Program-made: the position numbers and the translations under genes | In this document: positions 1 to 12,830 of the stretch, piece after piece | Numbering within the stretch: position 1 is the stretch's first letter | How the letters are laid out: each line of letters begins with the position of its first letter | Assembly: GCA_010909165.1 (NCBI GenBank) | Contig: MU008167.1 | Location: 372,001 to 436,000, forward strand | Length of the DNA: 64,000 nt | Direction: 5' to 3' | Source of the DNA: Anthoceros angustus | Taxonomy: Eukaryota > Streptophyta > Anthocerotopsida > Anthocerotales > Anthocerotaceae | The notes under the pieces: generated by a model | Database searches by the model: none | Told to the model about the DNA's origin: nothing | The model's input: the letters and a program-made list of their open reading frames with translations, nothing else

Positions 1-766
1 ACCAGATCGGTATTCCAGACCATCATGCGATGATGTGGAATATATATTACGAAGGAATCTTAAGATGCCGAGGCATGTAAGTGTAGAATATAAGCGAAAA
101 AAAATTATCCCATTTAAGTAGCCGGGTGACGACTTCGATATTCCATAGTATGGAGGAAGAGGAAACGGAAGAGGAAGAGGAAGAGGAGGAGGTTTTTTAT
201 TAAGGGGTGAACTCGTATTTCTCACGTTTCCTTTTCCATGTAGCTGTGTACCTAGGTACCTACATAGCTATGTACATACGCTCATCGTACAATGTCCATT
301 GGCTGGACGTTCTCACAGCCTCACAGCACTCGACTTTTAAACGTTGTAACGCTGTTCTGGAGTCGCCGAGCACGAAGCTTATAGTCTCATCAGTGCAGCA
401 GGCCTGCAGGCGAGCGTGATCTGAGAGCAGAATTGAAGGCAACTTGTGGCAGCTTCTGCCAATCTAAGCAATGCAGGCTGGGATTCGGAGGAAGGAAGCG
501 GGCTGTTGCACTGTTGCAGTCAAACGATTGCTTGGAACCTGCTTGGAAGTGCACGGAACGGCCGGGGTTGCTTGAGGTGCAGCACACGGATTTGTTGATC
601 GAGCGGGGAAGGATTGGATCGGATCGGGGGATTGCGGCCAGGATTTGGTTGGATGAAGGAATTCTGAATTTCAGGTGTTCCGATCTGCCTGCCAGCCAGA
701 GCTGGATGTGGATTTGGCGGTGAACGCTAGGGCAGCAGCTGCGGAGAGCGACCCGCTGCGGTGTTG
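1..766. other. Upstream region of the SAC9 gene
   Basis: No gene is supported here. A purine-rich GA/GGA microsatellite lies at about 150-192. From about 420 onward the sequence becomes G-rich and probably includes the 5' leader of SAC9, whose coding start is inferred at 767. Short open frames on both strands match nothing I recognise. Confidence 0.5.
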
Positions 767-3700
767 ATGGCGGAACGTCGGGGTATGTGGGAGGAAGGGG
801 ATGCTCTGTTTGCTGGGCGTCTCCTGTCTTTGCCATTTTGTGATGTGTCGCTGTGCTTTGTGTTCGAGTTGCTGAAACCCTGTTGTGGTGGATCGACGGT
901 GATGGAGCAGAGACGACAGTGGTTGTGGTGGAGTTGGAGTCAGGGGAGTTCTTTGTCATTGCGAGCCTCGCCGGGCAGCGCGAGACACAGGTTATCGGGG
1001 TTGATCCGACGACAGGCGCACTCTGCTATTCTGGTCGGCCAGGAGTGGACGTGTTTCCGACAGAGGCGGAGGCTCTGCAGTACGTAACAGGCAACTCGCG
1101 TTGGATTCCCAAGAGCACTTGGTATGGGAAAGCAATTCTTGGCTATGCTGTGCTCGGAAGCGTGGGCCTCCTGCTCATTGCTATCAGGCTACGGACATCC
1201 ATTCCTTTTCTTCCGGGGGGTGATTCTGTTCAAACGGTTGTTGAAAGCAAGTGGGTGAAAATTCCTCTCAGAAACCCGCAGCCTTTGTTGAAAGGGGAGG
1301 TGAAGAATGCATCCGATTTCGCCGGCATCGACATTGACAACGTCCACTTCTTCTGTGAGACAAGGGACATCACTCGGCCGTTCCCTAGTCCCAGATCGGT
1401 TCAGTCTCCAGACGAGGAATTTGCCTGGAACTCGTGGTTATCATCCCCTTTTAAGGCGATTGGTCTGCCCCGGCACTGTGTGGTTCTTTTGCAGGTACAT
1501 ATATACTCCGAGTGGTTGCCTATTAGAACAGCTCAACAGACGGCAGCTGAATCTTTGGAAAGCAAGGTATCGTCTGATTTGAAGGTTTTTGGTGCAGGGG
1601 CTTGCAGATAGTCGCACATTCACAACTCATGATGGTGAGCAGCTAACCGTAGCTCTTACAGCAAGGCGAAGCCGTTTACATCCTGGGACGAGATACCTGG
1701 CTCGTGGCCTGAATGGAGCTTTCAGCACAGGTTTGATTGCCTAAATATCTGACCTTTCTTACTGATCACTCTGAAACATTCCCATGACTGAAGCTGTGGG
1801 TTCCTCCTTCTCTGGCTTGGTCTTGGTTTGCAGGAAATGAAGTTGAGTGTGAGCAGCTGGTTTGGCCTCATGTTGCCCCAGGACTGCCAGTTCCTTTTGC
1901 TATGTACCTCTGGCGGCGAGGAACAGTTCCTTTGTGGTGGGGGGCTGAGATCAAGTCCAACATTGCGGAAGCAGAAATTTTTGTTTGTGAGAAGAGGACC
2001 TATGAAGGTTCCCCTCAATACTTCAGAAGGCTCAGCCGTCGATATGCTTCAGGTCCAAAGGCGACTGGCAAGTCAAAGCAACCGCCATTAGTCTGCATCA
2101 ATCTACTGAGGAGCGGAGTTGGAAAGCCGGAGGTAGTCCTGTGGCAGCATTTTCAAGAGTCAGTCAAATTTGCAAGATCACAACGCAAGGTGGATGATGC
2201 AAGAATTTTTCTTCTTGACTATGACTGGCATGACAAGACTAAGACCATCGGGGAACCAAAGACTGTGGAGGGGCTGTGGCAGCTGCTCAAAGACCCAACA
2301 AGTGATATAAAATTCGATTTGGGCGAATATTACGCTAGAGGCCAACAGCCCAAAGATTTTACAGGTTCGTTAACTCCAAATAGAGGTGCCTATGGGGGAG
2401 CTTTTAGAAATGTGAAGAAGCAGGACGGAGTTATAAGATTCAACTGTGCAGATTCTCTTGACAGGACCAATGCAGCCAGCTTCTTTGGTGCTGTACAAGT
2501 TCTTGCTGAGCAGTGCAGGCAGCTAGGTTACCCCCTGGACTCTGCGAAGGGTACTGCTGCAAGTGGCTCGATCAATGGTAGGACTGAAGCACCAGAGGCT
2601 CCCCTTCCTCCAGGTTGGGAAAAGCGAACTGACGGTGTTACTGGAAGGACATTCTATATTGATCATAACACAAGGAAGACAACGTGGGATCATCCTTGTC
2701 CAGAGGAGTCAAGCCTAGATAAACCTTGGATACGGTTTGACATGACAGTGGATGAGTTTAAGGAGGCTACCATCCCGAGTGCTGTAGCTGGAATGGCTGA
2801 ACTGTTCCTTATCTCCGGTGATATCCACGCTACTCTTTACACAGGCTCTAAAGCCATGCACAGTCATATTATCCAGATATTCAGTGAAGAAGGAGGCAAA
2901 GCGAAAACCTTGTCACCGGCGCAAAATTTAGCAATCACTTTGCAGAGACGATTCTTGAATGTGGTCATGGACAGCACTCGACAAAAGCAACTTGAAATGT
3001 TTCTAGGGTTGCGGTTAAGCAAGTACTTTCCAAGTTTGCCAGACAAACCTCTGCAGGTTCGTGAGTAAACATTCTGCCAAGAAATCTGAAACTATGCTTT
3101 GAAATCGTGAAATAGCTTGACAGATGTCTCTTCCCACTGCAGGCCTTGACTCGGCCAAATGCATGCCTCCTCAAAACAGTTCCGAGCATGTTTCCAAACA
3201 CTGCCCCTCAAAATGCTCTCATTAGTGCCAAATACAAGGACATCGTTTGGGTATGTACGAAGGCATTTTACACAAACTTGTCTTTGTTCCCGATGAAGTC
3301 AGAGGTGTTGCATTATGAATCCTGCAGAAATTCATTTGTTTCTGACTTGTGTTGATAGGTGTGCCCTTCAGCAGCAGAAGTGGTGGAGCTGTATATATTC
3401 CTCTCCGAACCATGCCATGCTTCTCAGCTGTTGCTGTCAGTTGCGCATGGAGCAGATGACTCTACATCACCTTCTTCTTTTGATATCCGGGCTGGTCGTC
3501 ATCTTGATAGCCTGAAGCTTGTTCTTGAGGTCTGCCTAGCTCAGCTTTTGTTTGTTTAGTTCTGCTTGCATGCAGGAGCACAACAGCCTCTGGTTTCTTT
3601 GCCGTTAACGTTGCTGTCTATGCTTTGAATTCCAGGGTGCAACTGTCCCGAGATGTGCCAATGGGACACAACTCTTGTATATTTTACCAGGTGCCAGGAG

Positions 3701-6700
3701 TGCAGAAGATGTTGCTATCACTGGTGCAGGGACAGGGGGGAGGGACTCTTGTTGGCTCTATAACTTCGAAGAGCAGGAGGGGGAGCTGGATTTCCTGACT
3801 CGAGTTGTGGTGCTAACATTTTATCCCGCTTCACCTGGAATTGCCATCTCCCTTGGTCAGGTACGATGCTTTGTCCCACTCGACTCAGGACCTACAGAAT
3901 TTCCTGGTGTTGCCATCTAGCAAATCTATCACTCCCTTTCAATTACCTGTGTTGTGTGATTCCAGGTGGAGGTCCTTGGGGTGTCTCTTTTCTCTGGCGG
4001 GATACCTAAACATGTAGAGCAACAGCTCTCGAGCGCTCCATCCTCTAGCAGTATGAGGAGGGAAAGTTTGACCCCAGGGAAGGTCCCTGTAGACCTTTTG
4101 TCTGGAGCCCATGGCCATGTTAGCAGTCAGGTTACAGGCCCTGGCGTACCTCCTGCTGCCTTTGACTTGCTAAGTGACAGTTTCCACACACCATTGCCAG
4201 CGTCTGGCTCCATAGTACAAGGAGAATCTATTGCTTCTGATCTGATCAACTGGGATCCCTTTGACGATCCATCTATTGGCTCAAGCTCTCCAGCTCTTCA
4301 GAGCACACCAGAGAAATCAACTCCAAACTTGACAAGGCCTACGTCTCTGCAGAGTGGCTCTCCACTCAAGTTGAAAGCAGCTGCAGAAAGATACCTGGAG
4401 CTGCTGGAGAAGACTCTAGATTCAGATTCTGTATGTCCCTCTGCCAAAGCCTTTGTTTCATTATTGTTTGTGTGGTTTGACGCATGTTCTCTTTTGAAGT
4501 TGATAACGAACATCTGAGCAACTATTAAGTCCTTTGTTGTAACTGCTTATCTGTCAGAGACAATCCATACACTATCAAGAAGCCATGGCACTTGAGATTT
4601 CACGGCTGGCTTTGGGTTTATCTGCAGCTGAGCGGGACCGAGCATTGCTATCAGTTGGCCGGGATCCTGCAACACTAGATCCTAACTCTATGCTGAGCCT
4701 GAACCAGCTTGCACAGGTGAGGCAGGCGGCATCTCAGATGGCTCTCGCCTCTCAAATATCTGAGGAGGATAAGGAGGCGGCTGCTATTGGCCTTGAAGTG
4801 CAGGGCCAGTTGAGCAGTGATGAACTGGACGACATGGTTCCGGACTGCTGCTCCCATCCAGATTGTGAAGTAGTGATTCGAAAGAAAATGGCTGGGTCAA
4901 TTGGAACCACAGGGCTTGCTGCTTGTGACAGCTGCAAGAGAAAAGTATGTACGGCTTGTAGGGCTGAAAGTGGATGTACATTGCTGATAAACTTAGGGGG
5001 CATTGCACCAGGATCTTCTGGTGCAACTTTCAGCACTGGACCTACACGAGGTCCCCCAGCCGTGGATGCTGTGCTATGTCAGGCATGCTGCCCTCAGACA
5101 TATAGGGATGCAGTACTCTTGGATCGTGTTCGAATTCTGGCTTCAGTGCGCCGCAAAACCAGAGTGAAAACTTCCCTATCTAAAGCATTGGCGGAGGTTG
5201 CTGGTCTCACAATTGAACCAGGTAATACCGGTTTCTCAGTATCATCAAGTAGACAAAGCACAAGCACTGATGATCTGCAACCACCTTACAAAGGATTGAC
5301 ATCACTTGCAGAGTACCCATATGCAAGTCTGCTGTCATCGGTAAGCTAATGTGCATTGAGTTTGCTGCCTGGGCAGTGGTGTAGAAGCTGTTTGAATTCA
5401 ATAAGCATGTCCCTCAAGATAGATTGTGTGAAAAACAGGTGCCTGCAGCTGAAGGTTCAGAGCCAGCGCAATCTCTTATAGCACATCCAAAGGCTGGCTC
5501 CTCATACTGGAAGCTTCCTTTTGGGATCACAAGTGCTGATATATCAATTGTTCTCAGTGCACAGTCTTTAGTCTCAGCCATATGCTTAATCGTTAGTCCA
5601 TGTGGCTATTCACTTCAAGATACACCCCAGGTAAGTACTTTCCTTTATTGATGAGGCCAACACCTAAGCAGTGCAGATCAGATCTGTTTCTAACTTGTGA
5701 GCCTCCATGCAGATTGATGTCTGGTGTAGCAACACAGTTGCAGAGACAGACCGGTTGTCGCTTGGCAGATGGGACATTGGTGCTATAGCTGCTGGTGCTA
5801 TTGGTGCTGGCTCAGCATCTGAAAATATCTTTGGACCAGAATCTGTTACATCAGCAACTTCTGCTGCTCCTCGTCATGTCTTGTTGAACCTTCCGAAACC
5901 TGTCCGCTGTCGGATACTCTGGGTGAAGATAAGCCTCCAAAATGTGTCTCCTGCAAGTCAAGACCTCCTTGGTTCGCCGCCCAGAGGAGTAATGGGGCCC
6001 ATCTGTATACATGCGAAACGGATTCTGGTGTTGGGAAGACAATTGGCAGAAGACACAGAATACATGCCTCAAGGTCCAGACCGAATGATTGCAAGGAACG
6101 CTTTGGACACCCCAGCTCGAACTGCCCGTCTGAAGGTGTGAATGCCATTTGTTTCGTCTGTGAATGCTTAATTTGATAGGAAGCACAACAGCTCCTTGTG
6201 CAAAGTGCTCATGGCTGCTTTTCCTCAGGTACAAGTGGAAAGTGAAAGGATTGCTGGTGGTGGTCGGAAGGTGCAGCAGTTTATACCACTTAATGCGCCA
6301 CCTATAGCAGGCTTTCGCTTGGATGCAATTGCTGCAGTGAAGACTGCCGCCAGGTACACAATATCGGCGAGCAACAAGATTCGGGTCTTGGATCAGGCTC
6401 TTGGGAGCGCTATTGATGAAGCTGTCACAAATCCAGTTGCACTGCAAATAAGTGTCTCCGCAGTTCAGGTTACCTGTTTGTTGCGATTGCTGTTTCTCAC
6501 CTTAGTTTACTTTCTTGTGGGTCTGATTCTTTTGTTGGCTTGAGGTTGACAATGTATGTGAATTAGGCGTAACTGACTTGTTTCGGTTACAGGGTGACTC
6601 TCAAGCACCAGTCCCAGTGGGAGTATATTCACTCCCCATCACTCGGCCTGGAACACCCTTGTACTATGATTTCGGGCAGGCTATTGTCGTTCGGTATCTT

Positions 6701-6874
6701 CAGTTTGATCTGCTAGGTGATATATCAACGTTTGCTGAGGAAACAGATCAAACTGAAAGCAGTGATAGGGAGTCTCTTCTACCCGCAAGCCTGTCGCTTG
6801 CCAACAAGATTCGTCCCTATCGCCAGGTGTCGGCTGCAGAGCTTGGCAAGTGGCCTCAGGTCAATGCAATATAG
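767..6874 (+). CDS. SAC9: SAC9-type phosphoinositide phosphatase (SAC domain with embedded WW domain)
   Basis: Plant SAC9 proteins are SAC-family phosphatases acting on phosphoinositides such as PI(4,5)P2 in the endomembrane and plasma-membrane system. The inferred exons are 767-782, 911-1494, 1598-1730, 1834-3056, 3143-3250, 3359-3529, 3636-3860, 3966-4430, 4558-5340, 5439-5630, 5713-6135, 6229-6468 and 6593-6874. They are phase-checked and encode about 1614 aa; Arabidopsis SAC9 is about 1630 aa. The P-loop of the SAC CX5R(T) type reads [11 protein letters not shown], near 2443-2475. A WW domain follows at about 2600-2705, starting PLPPGWEKR and ending TTWDHP, in the position typical of SAC9. 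Conserved stretches such as [11 protein letters not shown] and [10 protein letters not shown] also match. The start is inferred: a 16-nt first coding exon joins to the VVVVEL segment of exon 2, because the large exon has no usable in-frame ATG. The gene appears intact. Confidence 0.95.
2600..2705 (+). other. WW domain coding segment inside SAC9
   Basis: The translated segment has both signature tryptophans (PGWEKR, then TTWDHPCP) and the aromatic strand FYIDHNT between them. WW domains bind proline-rich ligands. In SAC9 it lies just after the catalytic P-loop rather than at a terminus, and this copy keeps that arrangement. Confidence 0.9.
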
Positions 6875-7180
6875 GAGGTGCCCAATATCCTGCAACAGGG
6901 CCAAGAGACTCCATGTGACTCATGCTGCGGACAAGCCGGGGCAAGAGAGATCGTGCACATCTCTCTCTTGCACATCTTGTTGTCGCGTCAAGTCGCACCC
7001 TCAAGTGTTGCTTAATGGTAGGTTGGTTGTCAGTTTGCGTACATCTTTTTTCCTCGTTAATAACGTTCAATCAACTGAACAGATATGAGGACTGACCAAG
7101 CAAGTTTTATGTGCAGGGGTGTGGTGTATTGTGTACAAGCCAAGCAGTACTGTTAGTAGCTCCCATCAGTTTTGGCTGCA

Positions 7181-7295
7181 CGAATTTGGTTTGCTGGAGA
7201 AGGGCGCTTCGTCAAGAACGAATTTGGTTTGCCGGAGAGAGGTTCTTCGTCCAGAACGAATTTGGTTTGCTGGAGGCTCTTCGGCAAGAACTATG
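7181..7295. repeat. Tandem repeat, 3 units of 38 bp
   Basis: The motif CGAATTTGGTTTGC(T/C)GGAG starts at 7181, 7219 and 7257. The three units differ by a few substitutions in the second half of each unit. Confidence 0.85.
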
Positions 7296-7520
7296 CGAGA
7301 TACTTTTCTTATGGCGCAAGTCCCACCGTCTCCTGGATTTAGTGCGGAAAATATCCGGGTCTCACCATCTATTGTATTTAGCACGGTTTGTGATTTGGAA
7401 TCGTGCTATGCGACTAAGAACATGTGCCATTGCACGCATTTCATGATTTTGGTGAACACCGTGTTTTAGTATATATTATGTGTTTAAATTGTACATTTTG
7501 GGCGGTAGGGTGGACACCTG

Positions 7521-7640
7521 TAAAAACAGCAGCCAGCCAAATATGGCTACTGTTCATATCTGTTTCATTGAAAGTGTCTATAAAAACAGCAGGCAGCCAA
7601 ATATGGCTATTTTGCTTTATATGTTTCATTGAAAGTGTGC
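7521..7640. repeat. Tandem duplication, 2 units of 60 bp
   Basis: Units at 7521-7580 and 7581-7640 both start TAAAAACAGCA and carry CAGCCAAATATGGCTA, and both end with TGTTTCATTG or run into it. Divergence lies mainly in the middle. Confidence 0.8.
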
Positions 7641-7826
7641 TTTTTATAATAGCCGACTTTACACTCAGAGTGGGCCAAAATTAATATTCCAGGATATGTC
7701 AGTAGGCTGAACCTATGGAGACAGGGGAAAGGGGAAACGGAATCTTTAGTATACATTGTTAGTACATAAGGATACACGATGCAAACAAAAGACCGCCAGA
7801 TTTCTGGGATCCGTACAGCAGCGAAG

Positions 7827-10800
7827 TTAGGGCTTCTGGATAATGACAGAGAGCTCCTTCAGCAGTTGATGCACCTTGTCCGAGAGAGAGGCTTGGACCC
7901 TCCAATCTCTTCGGTCTTGATGATCAGAAAGTACCTTGTGTGCTTTCGTGATTGTGGCCACGAAATGAGTGACAGCTTTCTTCAGCTTCTCCCTGCTTGC
8001 GCTGTCACGTTGAAGAGCATCAAATGCACTCAAACATGTAGAGCAGGGTATCCAAGGCAAAGGACCAGAAGACGGGGGAGATTTTGATTCCTCATTACCC
8101 ATGTCGTCACCCAAGCTCTTCCTCCTGTCTTCGGACATGGAATGACGGCCTGTGGACCCTGGAGGCTTGAAGCAGATAGAAATAACTGTTAGGATATGGT
8201 GAGTATACACAGCGCTGAGGATACCCTGGAGGATTCTGTGCAGTTGCATTGCAGCTGTTTCCATAGCACCTTTGAGCTTCCGTGTCCACAGCTCGACGGA
8301 GTCGACAATGTGCTCAGCCAGCGATATGAGAACTTGATCCGTCTGCACCACTTCAAGCCTGCCGACAAGGTTTGGGAAACAGCCTTGAACTGTCAAAATA
8401 GTTTTCCGCCTTTTCTGCAAAGCTCCCTTGAACCCGCAGCTGCATCTGAAGGATAGGTCATATGCAGTACATCTGGTGAGGCGAGTTGAGAAACAGAAAG
8501 TTCTCAGTAATGTTCTTGTCCCTTGATTTGCCTTGTCTGTATTGCAAAAGGGCTCAACTGGGATAATCTGGAGAGCGGAAGAAGTAGGGCAAGCGTTGGT
8601 GTCAAAATTTTGCGATTGGTAAAAATAAAGAGTAGGACAGACAGCAGCTGTAGCTTCCTCGAACAACCTGAAGATAGCCGATCCCTGGAATGAGGGAGCT
8701 GGGTTGAATCTGAGTTGGATCAGATATGATACGTAGGAACTGCTTTCCACCCAATTGTTTCTCGTAGAAGTTCCCTATCTTGTCCGTCACATCGGACAGA
8801 TGTGTATGCCTGCCAAGAAACAAAGAAACGTGAATCGTACGTTAATTACCAAGCTTACTGCTGGCGCTCAAATCTGAAACATGGACTTCCAAACTGACCT
8901 ATCTTCTCGATAGATAAACTGCTTCCCACCCAGTCTTAGCCCGAATTTATCACCAAAGAATCCAACACGAAAATAGGCTGCGTCCGTGGTAGGTTCACCC
9001 CACACCTCGGCCTGGGAGCATACTGAGCTGCATACGGCAGCCAGTTTCGCATGGCACTTTATCAGCTCTTTGTACGCCTTCCGATTTTTGTAGACCGGTA
9101 TTGTAAGCTCAATCAGCTCAGCTGCTGTCTCCAAGAAACCAGCTTCCCTGAACAGCTCACTTGCTTCGTGCAAATGCTCCAAGGCCCTGTCCAAGTTGAT
9201 TTCAGCTGATCCAATCACATAAGCTCTGCCTCCATTGATTGTTGGCAACGATCTTGACTTGAACCTGCTCAGTATGTCACCCTTCGTGACAACAAACCCT
9301 TTATTACTCATGTCGACGCTAATCCGCTCTTTGCTGATTTGAATCAGCGCATCTGCCAGATTATCTCTAACTTTCTCATCTAGAAAGTCCTCCTCTAAGC
9401 CAGAGTCCGATGGGTGAAGCCTCTGCTCATCAGGCCTGCTGTTGCTGATGGGTGGTAAACCAAGAAGGGAATAATACACGCTCTGCGCGCAGTCCACATC
9501 AGCTGTCTGCGACAAAGAACCTAAGCCAGCAGCACCGCCTTCCTGTGAGATGGGTCTTGGCAGCGAAGGTAACCTTTCTAGACGACCACCCAGGAGCTTC
9601 GGAAAGATGATTACCATGTCGGGGCAAATCCTCTGTAGCGTCCGCAGGTGTGGTGTCCCCCACAGAGAACATTCACTTGACCGCATCATGTGCTGGATGA
9701 TGATACTTGCACATGCCACGAGGCATTGCCCAGCTTCTGGCTGGTGCAATTCAGCATGGTCCTCCTTGTACCGTCGGCTGAGTCGAAGTAACCATTGTAT
9801 GCTAAGATCTGGGACATGGAAACAAGCTCTGGATACACCTAGACAGGTCTCCGCCAAAAGAATCCTGTCTACGGATTGTCTTTCCATCTGCAAATGGCAA
9901 GATTTCCCGACAACACTATCGGTTCCGCTGGCGAGTACCAGAAAATGGGAAACAAGAGATGCATCATAGAGAAACCAGCTACAAAAAACCAACAGTCATC
10001 GATATGCTGAGAATGTGGAGACAGATCTTACCATCTTATGATGCTCACTCCAAGCTTGGAAAACATGCTGTAGGGTTACCACCAAGTCCCGTAGCGCTTC
10101 CTTCCAACCAAATACGTCCAAATCCAGAGCCACCATCCCATGACACCCAGAGACCTCGTTGGACTCCGATGTCTCCAAATGGTAGAGGCAGCTCAAAATG
10201 CTCTCCAATGAGTCCGCAGTCCAAAAACTGGACAAGGCGTTGGATTTCCGTCGGAGATCAGGCACACTGCAACTAGGAGGCCCGGGTTTCTTCAGAATAT
10301 CAAGCTCGTCACTCCATGAAACCTTCACAAAGTCCCCTGATCTTCTGTCCACTTTCTCCCTACGAGGCCGCTGTTTGAACTGTCTGGAGGGAGAGTCAAC
10401 TTTGGCTCTGGGAGACCAATCTGCAGAGCAATACGAGGAATCCCTGAAATTTCCAAAGGTCTCGGACCTGCTGAAGGTTCTTTGCTCAAGCTCCGCCTCA
10501 CTGTCACTCCATTCAAAAGAGCTTGAATCTCGGCTCTGGGTCGTGCACACTGACTTGGACCTTCTGTAGGAGTGGGCACTAGAATGGCTGCACCTAGGCG
10601 TCTCTGCCTGCTGGGTTGTCACACGGAATTCCAGGATATCCATGAGGGCCATGGTCGATATGACCTTCATTTGCACAAGTCCTCCATGCTCAGTGAAAGC
10701 GCTCTGCATGCAGCCAGCGAACACCATCAGGAGGAGAATTACCGGAGACCTGCAGCATTGTACAACTGCCCAGATATTTCCACCTTTAACAAGAGCCGCA

Positions 10801-11667
10801 GTATGGACCGAGACTTTTGCCTCACAGCATCTCTGTCGTCCAAAGCTGCTATGAACAATAGCCAACCAAACATTTCACAAAGAATATGGCCATCGGCGTT
10901 CTTTCCAAGTAAGTCACTTGCATGCCTTGCGAGCTGCAACAAGGACCAAAAGACATCAGGCCATGATAAAAAATAGCAGCGAAAGAATTGTCAGAATGTG
11001 TGCCTGAACTCGTACCAGCTTGGGGAACAATAGCACTAGATCTTGCCATACACTGATAGCTTGTGGACGTCTGAGGAGGTCCACAACAGGACGCCAGACG
11101 CAGCATTGAAGAATACCGTCGTCTGTCTCGGCGGCTTGACGAGCCAACGCTGCGGAGAATATATCAACCACTCTGAGGGCCTTCCTGCTTGTTTCCGGAT
11201 CTTGACAGCGTTCCTACCACAGAAGTCACGTCACCATGCTGCCTCAGAATGCTGCTTTCGCAATCTGTTACAGTTCATTCCAACGAAATGGAGAACCAGC
11301 TTAACTTTTACTCACTTCATCCGACAAGCCGTTACCATCTGACTTCCAAGTTTCCCCTTCGTTCGCTTTTGCAGAGTCCGAAGCTGGCAACTCATCCTGC
11401 TGCACAAAAAAAAAGGTTCGTCAAATAGGCAAACATTCAACAAGCCAGCAAGATATCAATCCCTCCGTTCAAGCGCTCACCGGAAAGCACGCAAGCTTCT
11501 CCTTCAGCAGAGTCTGGAACAGGCGAGTCAAACGATCACTACCCAGGTCTACCGAGGATTTCCGGGCATCCGCCAGGTCCTCTTCCGCCATAAGGCTGGA
11601 AATGTCCAAGCTCCTCTGATTTCTGTGACAACATGTTGCCTCCAAAATCCTATCAATGATTCTGCCA
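7827..11667 (-). CDS. SPIKE1-like DOCK-family guanine nucleotide exchange factor, C-terminal portion with DHR-2
   Basis: SPIKE1 activates Rho-of-plants GTPases through its DHR-2 domain and controls actin and cell shape. The exons inferred in transcript order are about 11667-11481, then 11396-11316, 11213-11016, 10933-10784, 10703-10032, 9887-8899, 8809-8668 and 8567-7827. They are phase-checked from 11396 onward. The strongest match is the DHR-2 region near 9110-9190, where ALEHLHEASELFREAGF and ELTIPVYKNRKAYKEL are typical of SPIKE1. The same holds for YFRVGFFGDKFG (about 8945-8980) and YREDRHTHLSDV across a splice junction. The C-terminal exon aligns end to end with SPIKE1. The exon at 10032-10703 carries a long serine- and charge-rich insertion. 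About 1050 aa are visible, against about 1830 aa for Arabidopsis SPIKE1. The N-terminal half, including the DHR-1/C2 domain, is not recognisable, so the 5' end is unresolved. Confidence 0.85.
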
Positions 11668-12830
11668 AGACGACACGAAGTGCAAGCTGAGTCGCCAGGC
11701 AATAATGCGCACCATTCGAGCGGGAAGGAAACGGCAGGCATGTCCAAAATTAGCAGGAACTCAAACGTTCCCACACAACGCCGCCATTCCACAAAAACCG
11801 CACGCAACTCGCATTGCAGGGGGAATATAATTGCTGGCAAAAACCATAGAGAAATGTGCGATTGTACTCACGATGTCGCCGGTTCAGACCTGCCGAAACC
11901 CATTCCAACACTTGGCACTGGCTTCTGTGCATTTCCTGTTCAGCAATGCACTCTCCCGCAGTCATCCCAGCCGATCATTCTACACTCCAACGTCCAAAAA
12001 CGTGCGCGCGAAGCCGGCGACTGCCTCCACAGCTCCGGTTCTCGATGCTACATGTTCTTTCCGCCCGCACCTGGACAGCCTCAATATCGGCTGCTGCTGT
12101 AGCTCACAGAACCTCTCGGATTCCAACCTTGAACCGGAGAGAGGTTAATCAAGGACAATCCAGCCAGCCGCTGGCACGGGACCCGAGCCTCCGACGGAAA
12201 CCGAATTCTTCCAGCGCCGCTTTCGGATCAAACTCGGCAGGAAGAGCGCAACTTCAACTTCAGGAACCTCTCCCTCGCAATCAACAAGAAAGAAATTTCG
12301 CGGCTGGAGCTTGGAAGGAGGAGATAGCAATCCAGCGCAAAGCAGCAGAGCTTTCCAAAGCAGCAGCACAGAAGTGACAACGGCAGCTCCACGGACGTTC
12401 CTTCCACCAAACCAAGCTCCGGCCAGAAAAACCTGCGAGTCACGCAGGCACGCCTTCCAGCGGATCTCCACCAGAATTTCTTCGGGCCAATCCTTCCTCG
12501 CCGCTCACATCACCAGGGCTGGCCGGCACAACCAGCTCCGCGGAAGCACAACACGCCATTCCTGACCTCCAACCAGCCACATCTTGGAGCCGAACAATTC
12601 CCTCACCGAGCTCCTCACTTCCTCAACTACCTAGCGGCTGGATCAGGCACAAACTGCAAGCTCCCATCCACACCTTCCCCTGGCCAGCACACAACGCTGC
12701 ATGTCCCGAAATTCTGCAAATTCCTCATATTCTTGCATTCCTCTTCTTCTTCCTCCAAACAGATCGCATCGGCAGCTCAGCTGGAGCTCCCAAATTCACG
12801 AATTCAGCCAGGGCGCAAGGCTTGAAGCGT
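11668..12830 (-). other. Possible 5' exons or leader of the SPIKE1-like gene, unresolved
   Basis: Open frames exist on the minus strand, for example about 12145-12471 and 11750-11965, but I could not match them to the SPIKE1 N-terminus or join them convincingly. The space could hold fewer than 390 residues, which is too few for the missing N-terminal half of a full SPIKE1. It may be leader, diverged exons, or unrelated. Confidence 0.3.

Larger units (their letters stand above)
6875..7826. other. Intergenic region between convergent SAC9 and SPIKE1-like genes
   Basis: This is the 3' flank of both genes. It contains no supported gene. Two short tandem-repeat blocks lie at 7181-7295 and 7521-7640 and are listed separately. 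Confidence 0.6.

Noticed and set aside
853-910. Start of SAC9 at 853
   Set aside because: The codon there is GTG, and the residues up to about 910 do not resemble SAC9. The spliced microexon start explains the N-terminus better.
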